Shown here: positions 1 through 8,535 of the stretch, piece by piece
Position numbering within the stretch: position 1 is the stretch's first letter
Layout: the number at the start of each line of letters is the position of its first letter
Source: an uncultured Planctomycetaceae bacterium
Lineage (GTDB): Bacteria; Planctomycetota; Planctomycetia; Pirellulales; UBA1268
Direction: 5' to 3'
Assembly (NCBI GenBank): GCA_903951635.1
Contig: CAJBCV010000278.1
Coordinates: 1 to 36,838, forward strand
DNA length: 36,838 nucleotides
Translations under genes and position numbers: made by a program
Notes under the pieces: generated by a model
Databases searched by the model: none
What the model saw: the letters and a program-made list of their open reading frames with translations, nothing else
Told to the model about the DNA's origin: nothing

Positions 1-9
1 CCTCTCCGG

Positions 10-2097
10 TTACTTCGTGACCATGACGTGGACGCCGTTCCATTGGCCTGAGGGCGGTGATGCGGCGTAGGCGACGGCCCGCTCGCGGAGGATCGCTGCT
101 GCGGTATCATCGGGACGGAGGCGGAGCGCTTCGTCGAAACGTTCTGCGGCGCGGATGAAGTCGCGAGTGAAATAGGCATCAAGGCCCGCTTCGTACTCGG
201 CCGCCGCGGCAAGGATGCTCTCGGGGACGAAGCCGACAAGCCCGAGCGCCTCGTGGATCTCCGTCGGCAGCCGCTTCCCCTTCACGGCGATCCGGTCGAG
301 GCGGCGCCAGACGATGGAATCGCCGGCAAGCCTGCGGGTCTGGTCGCTCGCGATGATCGCCGTGCCGTATTCGTTGTTCACCCGCTCGAGGCGGGCAGCC
401 AGATTCACGCCATCGCCGATGGCGGTGTAGGCGAAGCGATCGGGAGCGCCGAAATTGCCCACGATCACCCGGTCGGTGTGGATCCCGAAGCGCGTGCCCA
501 AGCGGTCGGCCCGGGGCATGGCGGCGATCGCGTCGCGGCAGCGGATCGCCGCGATGACGGCCCGCTCGGCGTGGTCAGCGACGGGGCGGGGGGCGTTCCA
601 GAAGGCCATCATCCCATCGCCGATGTACTTGTCGACGGTGCCCGATTCGTCGGCCACGATCCCGGCGATCTCGGCGAGATAGTCGCCGAGGACCTTCGCG
701 GTGGCAGCCGCGCCGATCTCCTCGGCGAAGCCGGTGAAGCCGTTGATGTCGGAGAACAGGATCGACAGCTCCTCGGAGCGGCCGCCGAGCTCCGGCTCGG
801 TGCCGTCGGCGAGCATTCCTTGGACGAGCTTGAGCGGGACGTACTTCCCGAAGCCCCGCAGGCCCGACTTGAGGCTCCCGAAGACACCGTTGACGTCGGC
901 GATCTCTTCGAAAACGGTGTGGGGGAGGGGGCGGTCGGAGAAGTCGAGGCGGCGGATGTGTTCGGTCTCCACGGCGATCGCGTGGAGCGGCGCGGAGATC
1001 GACCGGGCGAGGAAGGCCGCCGCTGCGAGAAACAAGGCCATGATCGCCAGGCTGACGAGGATGGTGCGGGTGATGTCGCGCCGGATCGTGCCGAGGAAGT
1101 CGTCCTCGGCGACAACGGCTCCGGCGACCCACTCTTGACCGTGAATCGCGATCGGCCGGACGACGGCGAGCTGACGGACGCCGTCGACGACGTACGCGAA
1201 CGAGGCCTCGGAGTCGGTGTCGAGAGCCCTCTGGAAATCGGGATTGAGGGCGAGGGCCCTGAGGACCGGCGGATCGGTCTCCTCGAGACGCGGCAGCGTC
1301 ACGGAGCCACCATTGCCCCGAACAGGGGCCGCCCCCGCCGCCGCGAGCGTGCCCAGTCGAGCGTCGAGGACGAAGGCCCGGATCGGACGCCCCGACAGCC
1401 GCAGCCGCGTGAGCATTTCGCCGAGATCGGTGAGGGTGATGGCGACAGCCACGACCCCCGCATCGCCTCCATCCGCCGGCCTGAGCGCCCGCGCCGCGGT
1501 GACAACGATCGTGTCGTCGGGGGGATGGGAATAGGCGTCGGTGAGGACGACGCGATCGGTGCCCCGGGCGGCGTCGTACCAGGGGCGGGTGCGGGGATCG
1601 TAGCTGTCTTCGACCTCGGTGCGTTCGAGAATCTCGGTGCGGGGTGCACCGGGGGCCCGGCGACTGACGACCGTGCGCGGGGCGGTGGCCTCTGGGCCTG
1701 AGACGACATGCCGCTGCGATTCGAGACTCCCGTCGGCGCGGCGTGTGATCCGGATCCAACCGCCGTCGGGAAGACCGAGCTGCACGTAGGCGATCGCTTT
1801 CTCGCTCGCGAGGAGCGCGGAGCCGACGACGTCCAGCGCGTTGGGGCGGAGCTCGGCTGGGACATCTCCGATCACCGCGGCGGCGACGTTCACCGCCGAG
1901 GCGGCGCTGTCGAGCATGTCGATCGTCTGCTCGGTAACCTGCAGCGCGACCGGATCGAGGAGATCGCGGGTGAAGGTTCGCACGGCCCGGGAGGACGACA
2001 GCCAGTTGAGGAGCAGGAGGAGCCCGGCCAGCGCCGTGGTGATGAGAAGCACCCCGACGAAGATCGTGACCCGGAGCTTGATCTTGCGCGGAAACAT
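10..2097 (-). CDS. Class III adenylate cyclase with extracellular Cache sensor and HAMP-like linker
   Basis: Membrane-bound signalling enzyme expected to make cAMP from ATP in response to an extracellular ligand. Numbered from the ATG at 2097, a membrane helix lies near residues 8-31. A periplasmic domain of about 300 residues follows and contains the Cache-like motif RTRPWYDAA. A second helix near 342-364 leads into a HAMP-like linker. The cyclase domain spans about 440-620: metal aspartates D450 (FSDINGF) and D494 (YIGDGMMAF), adenine-recognition pair K490 and D562, transition-state residues N565 and R569. All canonical residues are present, so it is probably active and specific for ATP. 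The tail has one TPR-like helix pair. A GTG at 2115 would add six residues; neither start has a clear ribosome site. It follows the gene upstream by about 60 bases on the same strand, so co-transcription is possible. Confidence 0.9.
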   Translation of the reverse strand: MFPRKIKLRVTIFVGVLLITTALAGLLLLLNWLSSSRAVRTFTRDLLDPVALQVTEQTIDMLDSAASAVNVAAAVIGDVPAELRPNALDVVGSALLASEKAIAYVQLGLPDGGWIRITRRADGSLESQRHVVSGPEATAPRTVVSRRAPGAPRTEILERTEVEDSYDPRTRPWYDAARGTDRVVLTDAYSHPPDDTIVVTAARALRPADGGDAGVVAVAITLTDLGEMLTRLRLSGRPIRAFVLDARLGTLAAAGAAPVRGNGGSVTLPRLEETDPPVLRALALNPDFQRALDTDSEASFAYVVDGVRQLAVVRPIAIHGQEWVAGAVVAEDDFLGTIRRDITRTILVSLAIMALFLAAAAFLARSISAPLHAIAVETEHIRRLDFSDRPLPHTVFEEIADVNGVFGSLKSGLRGFGKYVPLKLVQGMLADGTEPELGGRSEELSILFSDINGFTGFAEEIGAAATAKVLGDYLAEIAGIVADESGTVDKYIGDGMMAFWNAPRPVADHAERAVIAAIRCRDAIAAMPRADRLGTRFGIHTDRVIVGNFGAPDRFAYTAIGDGVNLAARLERVNNEYGTAIIASDQTRRLAGDSIVWRRLDRIAVKGKRLPTEIHEALGLVGFVPESILAAAAEYEAGLDAYFTRDFIRAAERFDEALRLRPDDTAAAILRERAVAYAASPPSGQWNGVHVMVTK

Positions 2098-2157
2098 GGA
2101 GGAATGATGCAGCACCGAGGGGTCGGATGGGAAATGAACGCCTGAGGGGGCAGGGCG

Positions 2158-4929
2158 TCACGGCGGGACGGGAATGCCTTGGCGGAAGCGGGTGAGAGCT
2201 TCCCGCCAGGCGTCGCGGCGCAGGAACAGCGAATCCGACGGGCCGTCGCGGCGGAGGTCGCGGTGGAGAGCGGCCCATTCGGCGGCGAGGCTGTCGGCGT
2301 CGCGCGAGTCGGCCGTGAGACGGTCCCATTCCGCCGCAGCGTCGCGCTTCCGAACCGTGATCAGGCGATGGTCGCCGGCCGCCACGTCGACGAAGACGCC
2401 GATGCGGAGGTCTTCGGCCGTATGGAGAAGCGTGTCGCCGGCGCCGACTCCGACGTCGTAGTGCCCTGCGGGGAGGGAAGCGATCGAAAGCCGGACGCGG
2501 CGCGTGTCGTCAGTGGGATTGAAAAGGACGAAGTGCCGCTCGAGGCCGCGGAGCGACGCTTCAGTTCCCTCGACGGCATCGAGGTTCAGGAGCATGAGTT
2601 CGGGGTCGTCGACGGTGCCGAGGGCCTCGAAGAGCCGTTCGTAGGCGAAGGCGGCGCCGGCCATGTAGGCCGCGAGGCCGAGGCCGCCGTGGAGACCACC
2701 ATGCTCCGGCGTGTAGGCATCCTCGATCGGCAGCGACGAGGCCGGATGGTCGGTGAGGCGCGGGCAGGCCTGTGCTGCGTCGGGAACGCAGCGCGGGAAG
2801 AATGTCGCGGCGTTGACCCGCTGGAGATTCATGAGTGACAGAAGCGGCGCCCGCGGCACGCGGCCACGGAGCAGGTCGTCGCGGATTCTCACCGAAAGCG
2901 CGAGCGCCGCCTCGCTGTTCTCCCAGGGGGAGCCGGTGAACGCCCCGGCATGGTTGCGGAACAGGCCTGCGTTGCGCACCGCCCGGTCGCGCGGATCGTC
3001 GCGGAGGGCGCTTTCGTACCAGGGGGTGAGGCGAAGGAGGGTGTCGAGAAACGTGTCGCCGAGGATGTCGTAGCGATCGTCGTCGGTGATTGCGCGGAGC
3101 CGGCAGCAGGCGGCGATCCCCCAGGCATTGCCGAAGATCTCGGTGACGGGAAACGAGGTGGGATCGTCGTAGGTGACGTCATAGCGGGCATTCGCCACCC
3201 GCCACGGTCGCGGATCGGCAAGGCGCGTAAGCGCCGCGGTTGCCGCTTCGATCCGCCGGGGATCGCCATCGATGCCATGGGCCTCCGTGAGCAGCCACGC
3301 GTAGCTGCCGACTTGCCACGGCTCGAAGACCACTCCCAGTTCCGGTTGATCGGCCTGGGGGAGAGGACGCTTCGTGACGGGATCGAACCATTGCGGGAAG
3401 AGGTGGTCGTTGGCGACAGCCAGGGCCACGAGGCCATCGGTCCCGGCAAGCGCGATCCCACCGATGGCCGGGTCGACGTCGTCGCGGTCGAGTGTCTTCC
3501 AGATCCGCGCGGTTTCGATCGCGAACATGAGGGATTGCCACGCCATCTCCTGGTCGCCGACATGAGGTGGGAGACGCGTACCGTGGCGGATGAGCCCCGA
3601 ACTCGAGTCGTAGAACAGCCGGAGGCCGCGGAGCTTCGCGCGGAGAAACGCGCGCCTGTCGGCATCGGGATCGATCCGATCGTGCCCGAGCCAGCAGCCC
3701 AGCCCGTTGTGGCAGGTGGAGAAGTCCCAACCGTCGGCGACGTGTGCCCGGTCACGGGCCGGATCGCAGGATGAGGCGAGGCAGTAGTCCGTGGCCACAC
3801 GGAGCGTCGTCACCGCGTCTTCGGGGAAGAGGGGGGCGTCGGTCCAGGGATCATCGGGGAGCGGGACGTCGTCCCACACCAGGCCGCGGCGGCGGAGATC
3901 GACATCGACCCCCCGGGCGATCGTCCGCCACGACGCCGGCCGGCCCGTGAGGCGGTCGGTGAGGGGGGACGCCGTCGTGGGGTGGAGCGGTGCGAACGCT
4001 GCCAGGAGCCGGGCGAGCGCTTCGGTGGGCGTCGGCTCGGAGGCGCAAGCGGCATGGATCCAAACGTCCCAGACGACGTCGCCGGCGGCCAGTTCGTGGA
4101 AGTTGCGCTTCACGACCTGCAAGCCCAGGCCGGTCTGGCCGCGCGGGGGATCGGCGAAAGCCGCGACACGACAATCACGGAAGCGGTAGAGATTTCGGGG
4201 CGACATCCAGTCGAGCGATTCGCCGGCGACGAACAGGGCCGCCTCGCTGCCATCCTCCCACAGGTAGGCCGCCGGGAACGAGTTGCCCCACTGTCTCTCG
4301 GCCGGCCCCTGATCGATGCTCCCCGGCCCTTGGCCGAGGGTGACTTTGACGGCGGGCTTGTTCATCCACAGGGCGAATTGCGGTTCGAGATCGCGGAGGA
4401 CGATCGGTGTGTCGAGTCGGCAGGTGACGACCAGCCGGACGAGCGTCGTCCGGTCGTCGACCTCGAGCCGCGCGTCCCAGAGGTAGCCGTGGTCGGGGTG
4501 TTTCCCGGTGAGGAGGATCACGGCCCGCGACGGCGTCTGTTCGACAATCGACCAGCCGTCGGCGCGGAGATCGAAATCGGCTCCTCCGACCAGCGGCCTG
4601 AGGCCGTCGAAGAGCGGTCGCCACGGCGGGGCGTCGGTCGCATCGTCTCGGACCGAGGAGAGGATGCCGATCCGTCCGTCGCCGTCGCGGAGGCAGGACC
4701 AGCGCTGGGTCGCATTGGCGACGTCGAGCCGATCGGGCGCGACCGCGAGGTCGACTCCGCGGGCGTCGGCCTGCCACGCCAGGGCGACGCCTGCGATCAC
4801 GAGCCTGGCGATCCGATGGACAAGGTCCACCGTCGACCCCGCCTCCCGGCGTGGCCGGGCAGAGGTCGAGCCGAGGCCTCCCGGGAGCGGGAGACAGCGG
4901 GCGGGTAGCGGAGCGGAGTGGGGAGCCAT
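2158..4929 (-). CDS. Secreted protein of unknown function, possible alpha/alpha-toroid
   Basis: I do not recognise the family. The protein is about 923 residues. A hydrophobic segment (LVIAGVALAW) followed by QADARG near residues 40-56 looks like a signal peptide. The ATG at 4929 has GGAAGG seven bases upstream. A GTG at 4830 with a GGGAGG upstream would start directly before the signal peptide and is a credible alternative. The N-terminal half is beta-rich (WDARLEVDDRTTLVRLVVT). The middle, from about residue 390 to 700, is a run of amphipathic helices with Trp, His and Asp at helix ends (HNGLGCWLGHD, EPWQVGSYAWLLTEAHG, IFGNAWGIAACCRL). That pattern is seen in alpha/alpha-toroid glycosidases and polysaccharide lyases. 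A carbohydrate-active role is inference only. The adenylate cyclase gene lies directly downstream. Confidence 0.8.
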   Translation of the reverse strand: MAPHSAPLPARCLPLPGGLGSTSARPRREAGSTVDLVHRIARLVIAGVALAWQADARGVDLAVAPDRLDVANATQRWSCLRDGDGRIGILSSVRDDATDAPPWRPLFDGLRPLVGGADFDLRADGWSIVEQTPSRAVILLTGKHPDHGYLWDARLEVDDRTTLVRLVVTCRLDTPIVLRDLEPQFALWMNKPAVKVTLGQGPGSIDQGPAERQWGNSFPAAYLWEDGSEAALFVAGESLDWMSPRNLYRFRDCRVAAFADPPRGQTGLGLQVVKRNFHELAAGDVVWDVWIHAACASEPTPTEALARLLAAFAPLHPTTASPLTDRLTGRPASWRTIARGVDVDLRRRGLVWDDVPLPDDPWTDAPLFPEDAVTTLRVATDYCLASSCDPARDRAHVADGWDFSTCHNGLGCWLGHDRIDPDADRRAFLRAKLRGLRLFYDSSSGLIRHGTRLPPHVGDQEMAWQSLMFAIETARIWKTLDRDDVDPAIGGIALAGTDGLVALAVANDHLFPQWFDPVTKRPLPQADQPELGVVFEPWQVGSYAWLLTEAHGIDGDPRRIEAATAALTRLADPRPWRVANARYDVTYDDPTSFPVTEIFGNAWGIAACCRLRAITDDDRYDILGDTFLDTLLRLTPWYESALRDDPRDRAVRNAGLFRNHAGAFTGSPWENSEAALALSVRIRDDLLRGRVPRAPLLSLMNLQRVNAATFFPRCVPDAAQACPRLTDHPASSLPIEDAYTPEHGGLHGGLGLAAYMAGAAFAYERLFEALGTVDDPELMLLNLDAVEGTEASLRGLERHFVLFNPTDDTRRVRLSIASLPAGHYDVGVGAGDTLLHTAEDLRIGVFVDVAAGDHRLITVRKRDAAAEWDRLTADSRDADSLAAEWAALHRDLRRDGPSDSLFLRRDAWREALTRFRQGIPVPP

Positions 4930-4965
4930 CGGTGTGCCTTCCGCTCAGGGGGGCCGGTCGGGACG

Positions 4966-4971
4966 ATCATA
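4966..4971 (-). promoter_or_regulatory. Candidate -10 element (TATGAT) for the secreted protein at 2158-4929
   Basis: On the minus strand the hexamer TATGAT, preceded by GC, lies 36 bases before the ATG at 4929 in otherwise GC-rich DNA. It matches the bacterial -10 consensus at five of six positions. No -35 element is recognisable. Confidence 0.35.
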
Positions 4972-4986
4972 GCGATCGAACTCACC

Positions 4987-5009
4987 GGGGGAGCGTGGGC
5001 CGCTCCCCC
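4987..5009. repeat. Perfect 9-bp stem-loop in divergent promoter region
   Basis: GGGGGAGCG (4987-4995), a five-base loop TGGGC, then CGCTCCCCC (5001-5009) form a perfect inverted repeat. It lies between the minus-strand secreted-protein gene and the plus-strand efflux operon, about 65 bases before the adaptor ATG. There is no T-run, so it does not look like an intrinsic terminator. A regulator binding site or an RNA hairpin is possible. Confidence 0.55.
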
Positions 5010-5060
5010 AGGGGGGTGGGCTGCCGTTGGAAAGAGCGGTGGAGGCGGGGGGCGGCGCTG

Positions 5061-5066
5061 TAAGAT
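5061..5066 (+). promoter_or_regulatory. Candidate -10 element (TAAGAT) for the RND/acyltransferase operon
   Basis: TAAGAT lies eight bases before the ATG at 5075. A transcript started at the usual distance would begin at or next to that ATG, giving a leaderless or nearly leaderless mRNA. The lack of a Shine-Dalgarno sequence before 5075 is consistent with this. No -35 element was identified. Confidence 0.35.
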
Positions 5067-5074
5067 GGACCCCG

Positions 5075-6424
5075 ATGAACGCCGAATCGACCACTTCCCA
5101 GCCGCCGGGTCCTCCTGTGTCCCCCGCCGCCCGACCGCGGCGTCGGGGCTGGCTCGCGTGGGGCTTCTGGCTGCTCTTGGGCGGGGGCTTGGCCGGCGCC
5201 GTTTGGCACGATCCGACGCTCCTCGACAAGGCGCGGGCGATCGTCGAACCGAAGGCGCCGGCTCCCAAAGCCCTCCCGCCGAGGGTGGTGCCGGTGTCGG
5301 CGGCCGAGGCCCGACTGGGGGACATGGAGCTGTTTCTCAACGGGTTGGGAACGGTGACAGCCTTCAATACCGTCACGGTCCGGAGCCGGGTCGACGGGGA
5401 GCTGGTGCGGGTCGCCTTCAACGAAGGGCAGGTGATCGCGGCCGGCGAATTGCTGGCCGAGGTTGACCAGCGGTTCTACGAAGTGCAACTCCGTCAGGCG
5501 GAGGCCCAACTGGCCCGCGACGAGGCGGCCCACCGTGCCGTGGAACTCGATCTCGAGCGTTCCGAGTCGCTCTCCGACCTCCGCCAGGTGACGCAACAGC
5601 AGGTCGATACCCAGCGGGCCCTCGTCCGACAGGCCGAGGCGGCGATGCAGATCGACCGGGCGCTGATCGACAACGTCAAGCTCCAACTCGATTACTGCCG
5701 CATCGAGGCGCCGATCGACGGCCGGATCGGCTTGCGTCTGGTCGATGCCGGCAACCTCGTCCGCGCGAGCGATCCGGCCGGGATCGCCGTCATCGCCCAG
5801 ATTCATCCCATCGCCGTGACGTTCACGATTCCCCAGGACGAGATCATCCGCGTTCAGCGGGCGCTCGCCGGAAAGGGGGGGCTTCCCGTCGAGGCTTTCA
5901 ACCGCGATTTCCAGACGCGGCTCGCCGCCGGGACGCTTTCGGCGATCGACAACCAGGTCGATCCTTCGACCGGGACGGTCAAGCTCAAAGCCGTGTTCCC
6001 CAACGACGACGACACCCTCTTCCCCAATCAGTTCGTCAATGCGAGGCTCCTCGTCGAGACGCTGCGGGATGCCACGATCGTTCCCCTGGCGGCACTTCAA
6101 CGGGGCCCGGATTCGACGTTCGTGTGGGTCGTCCAGGGCGATTCGACCGTCGGCGTCCGCACCGTTCAGGCAGGGCCGTCCCAAGGGGATCAGGTCGCGA
6201 TCACCAGCGGCCTCGAGCCGGGGGAACTGGTCGTCACCGACGGCATCGACAAGCTCAGCCCGATGGCGAAGGTGGCCGTCCGCGGGATGAAGCCTCCTGC
6301 AAACGACGCGCCAGCCCGGTCGGCAACCAGCCCGGAGAAGGGAATGAGCGAGCAGCCGAAGGACGGCCCGCCCCGCGACCGGCCGGGTGGACGTGGCGCG
6401 GATGTGTCTTCGTCACGGCCGTGA
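5075..6424 (+). CDS. mdtA: RND efflux periplasmic adaptor subunit, MdtA/HlyD type
   Basis: Membrane-fusion protein that links an inner-membrane RND pump to an outer-membrane channel. The 449-residue product has an N-terminal membrane anchor near residues 25-43 (GWLAWGFWLLLGGG). The first lipoyl half follows near 101-137 (VRSRVDGELVRVAFNEGQVI). A helical hairpin rich in Gln, Arg and Glu spans about 140-200, and the second lipoyl half begins at CRIEAPIDGRIG. The family-typical beta-barrel stretch SAIDNQVDPSTGTVKLKAVF is near 290-309. The C-terminal tail is disordered and Pro/Arg-rich. I chose the ATG at 5075 over an in-frame ATG at 5027, which only adds low-complexity sequence upstream. It is the first gene of a four-gene operon. 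The symbol is by family resemblance to E. coli MdtA, not proven orthology. Confidence 0.9.
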   Translation: MNAESTTSQPPGPPVSPAARPRRRGWLAWGFWLLLGGGLAGAVWHDPTLLDKARAIVEPKAPAPKALPPRVVPVSAAEARLGDMELFLNGLGTVTAFNTVTVRSRVDGELVRVAFNEGQVIAAGELLAEVDQRFYEVQLRQAEAQLARDEAAHRAVELDLERSESLSDLRQVTQQQVDTQRALVRQAEAAMQIDRALIDNVKLQLDYCRIEAPIDGRIGLRLVDAGNLVRASDPAGIAVIAQIHPIAVTFTIPQDEIIRVQRALAGKGGLPVEAFNRDFQTRLAAGTLSAIDNQVDPSTGTVKLKAVFPNDDDTLFPNQFVNARLLVETLRDATIVPLAALQRGPDSTFVWVVQGDSTVGVRTVQAGPSQGDQVAITSGLEPGELVVTDGIDKLSPMAKVAVRGMKPPANDAPARSATSPEKGMSEQPKDGPPRDRPGGRGADVSSSRP

Positions 6425-6474
6425 CAAGTGTCGGTGGGTTTCTCCGGTCGATTTCTGCAGGGTGATGCCTCGCC

Positions 6475-8535
6475 ATGACCAATTCGCTCCCCGAGATGCC
6501 CGCGCACTATCGTCCCGACATCGACGGCCTTCGGGCCGTGGCCGTCCTCGCGGTGCTCGTCTTCCACTTCGGCGGTGCGCTGTCGGGAGGGTTCGTCGGG
6601 GTCGACGTGTTCTTCGTCATCTCCGGATTCCTCATCACCGGCATTCTCGCCCGGGAAGTGGAGCAGGGAACGTTTTCACTGCGTCGCTTCTGGACGCGTC
6701 GCCTACGCCGCATCGCGCCGGCGTCGCTGGTGGTCACCGTCGTGACACTCCTGGCCGGGCTGTGCATCCTCCTGCCAAACGATCTGGTGCCGTTGGCCAA
6801 AGCGACGATCGCGCAGCAGACCATGCTCACCAACGTCTACGAGTGGCGCAACGTCGGGTATTTCGACACCCATCGTCCCCGGCCGCTGCTCCACATGTGG
6901 TCGTTGGCCGTCGAAGAGCAGTTCTATCTCTTCTATCCGCTCCTCTTCGTCCGCCTGCCGATGCACCGCCGGGGGCTGGTGCGGGCGATCCTTTGGGGGG
7001 CGATGCTCGCGTCGCTCGTCTTCTCGGTCTACGCGACGAGCTACCGGTCCGGCATGGCCGGGTTTTTTCTCCTCCCGTTCCGGGCGTGGGAACTTCTCCT
7101 CGGCGGGCTTGCGGCCCTCGAGACGCCCCGCCGTCCGCTGGGAACCGCGCGGGCGAATGCCCTGTCTCTGCTCGGCCTCGGCCTGATCGTCGTGCCGTGT
7201 GTCACCTACTCCGAGAAGATGCAGTTTCCGGGGCTTGCCGCCCTTCCGCCCTGTCTCGGGGCCTGCTTTTTGATCTTCGCCGGCACGCACGATCGGACGC
7301 TCGTCGGCAGGGTCCTCTCCTCCCCCGTCGCCGTGGCGATCGGCCTGGTCTCCTATTCGCTCTATTTGTGGCACTGGCCACTCCACGTGTATGCCCGGTA
7401 CTGCTCCTGGGGGCCGTTGTCGGCGGGCACGATCGCCGCGCTCTACGTTGCCAGTTTTGTGCTGGCGTGGCTGTCGTGGCGCTGGATCGAGACCCCGTTC
7501 CGCCAGGGGATGCGGTGGATCGGTTTCGGCGAGGCGCTGCGGATCGTCGTCGGCGCCGCCGTCGTGCTGATCGTCACGTCGATCGGGATCAGGGCCGGCG
7601 GTGGACTGCCGGGGCGCTTTCCGCCGAGGGCCCTTGCCTATCTCCAGCGCTCGGCGATCGATGGGAAGGACGGAGCGTTCCAGGCGATGGAGGCCGAGCG
7701 TCGTCCAGATCTCCTCGTGAGAAACTTCGACGGAACCAGCGCCGCCGGCGTGTCGGTCGACTGTCTTGTCTGGGGTGACAGTCAGGCCGTTGCGGCGCTC
7801 GGACTCCTCGAGGAGCTTTTCGACGCCCACGGCATCCGCGGCGCGTGGGCCTGTCGTAACGCCCACCACCCACTTCTCGGGACGGTGCGTTGGTTGCCGG
7901 CCCATGCCCGCAGACCCTGGTTGCAGTGGTCCGATGACATCCTCCAGCGGGTGCGGGCGGAGCGAATCCCCCACGTCGTGTTGCTCGCCGACTGGGAGGC
8001 GGTGAACTTCGCAACGCTCGACGAAGGGACTTTCGGAGCCGCTGACGACGGCAGCGGGGAGTCGACGTTGAAGCGGAGCCTCTTGAAAACCTGCCGGGCG
8101 CTCAACGACGCCGGAGCGACGGTGTGGCTCATCGAACCACAGCCGTATCAGCCGGCCGACCCGCTCCGCTGGCTCGTGTGGGCTTCAGCGCTCGGGCGTC
8201 CCGTCCCGCACGGCGTCGACCGTCGGCATTACGACCGCGTCCAGGGCGCCACCTTCGACGCGTTTGCCGCGGTGGCGGAGGGAGCGGACGTTCGGATCAC
8301 GCCCGCCAGCGATGTGTGGTTCGACGCCGGGGATCGAAGTGTCGTCGGCGATGAGTCCCGATGCTTCTACTCCGACGTCACCCATGTCTCGCCGGAGGGG
8401 ATGCGGCGCGTCTACCGCGGACCCTTCGAGGCGTTGGTGAAGTCGATTGCCGCGGGTCTGCGAGGCGATGACGCTGCGGCCCCGCCGGTTCCCGTCGGAA
8501 ACGCGCCTGCCGCCGCCACGACCATCGAACGATGA
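6475..8535 (+). CDS. Membrane O-acyltransferase (acyltransferase 3) with C-terminal SGNH domain
   Basis: Likely acylates (typically acetylates) a surface glycan, lipid head group or exported small molecule at the inner membrane. The 686-residue product opens with the acyltransferase-3 signature RPDIDGLRAVAVLAVLVFHF, including the conserved His. GVDVFFVISGFLITG, FWTRRLRRIAPA and HMWSLAVEEQFYLFYPLL follow, with about ten membrane helices to residue 370. The C-terminal domain (about 400-650) is SGNH-like: the nucleophile motif reads WGDSQA with S436, and the catalytic pair is D634 and H637 (YSDVTHVSPEG). The usual GDSHA is GDSQA here. The architecture matches OafA-type O-antigen acetylases. The gene starts 50 bases after the adaptor gene, and its stop overlaps the next start (ATGA at 8532), which implies translational coupling to the pump. 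The substrate is unknown. Confidence 0.92.
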   Translation: MTNSLPEMPAHYRPDIDGLRAVAVLAVLVFHFGGALSGGFVGVDVFFVISGFLITGILAREVEQGTFSLRRFWTRRLRRIAPASLVVTVVTLLAGLCILLPNDLVPLAKATIAQQTMLTNVYEWRNVGYFDTHRPRPLLHMWSLAVEEQFYLFYPLLFVRLPMHRRGLVRAILWGAMLASLVFSVYATSYRSGMAGFFLLPFRAWELLLGGLAALETPRRPLGTARANALSLLGLGLIVVPCVTYSEKMQFPGLAALPPCLGACFLIFAGTHDRTLVGRVLSSPVAVAIGLVSYSLYLWHWPLHVYARYCSWGPLSAGTIAALYVASFVLAWLSWRWIETPFRQGMRWIGFGEALRIVVGAAVVLIVTSIGIRAGGGLPGRFPPRALAYLQRSAIDGKDGAFQAMEAERRPDLLVRNFDGTSAAGVSVDCLVWGDSQAVAALGLLEELFDAHGIRGAWACRNAHHPLLGTVRWLPAHARRPWLQWSDDILQRVRAERIPHVVLLADWEAVNFATLDEGTFGAADDGSGESTLKRSLLKTCRALNDAGATVWLIEPQPYQPADPLRWLVWASALGRPVPHGVDRRHYDRVQGATFDAFAAVAEGADVRITPASDVWFDAGDRSVVGDESRCFYSDVTHVSPEGMRRVYRGPFEALVKSIAAGLRGDDAAAPPVPVGNAPAAATTIER

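Noticed and set aside
253..1701. 482-codon plus-strand frame opposite the adenylate cyclase
   Set aside because: Composition is Asp/Gly/Arg-rich without domains; the minus strand encodes a canonical cyclase.
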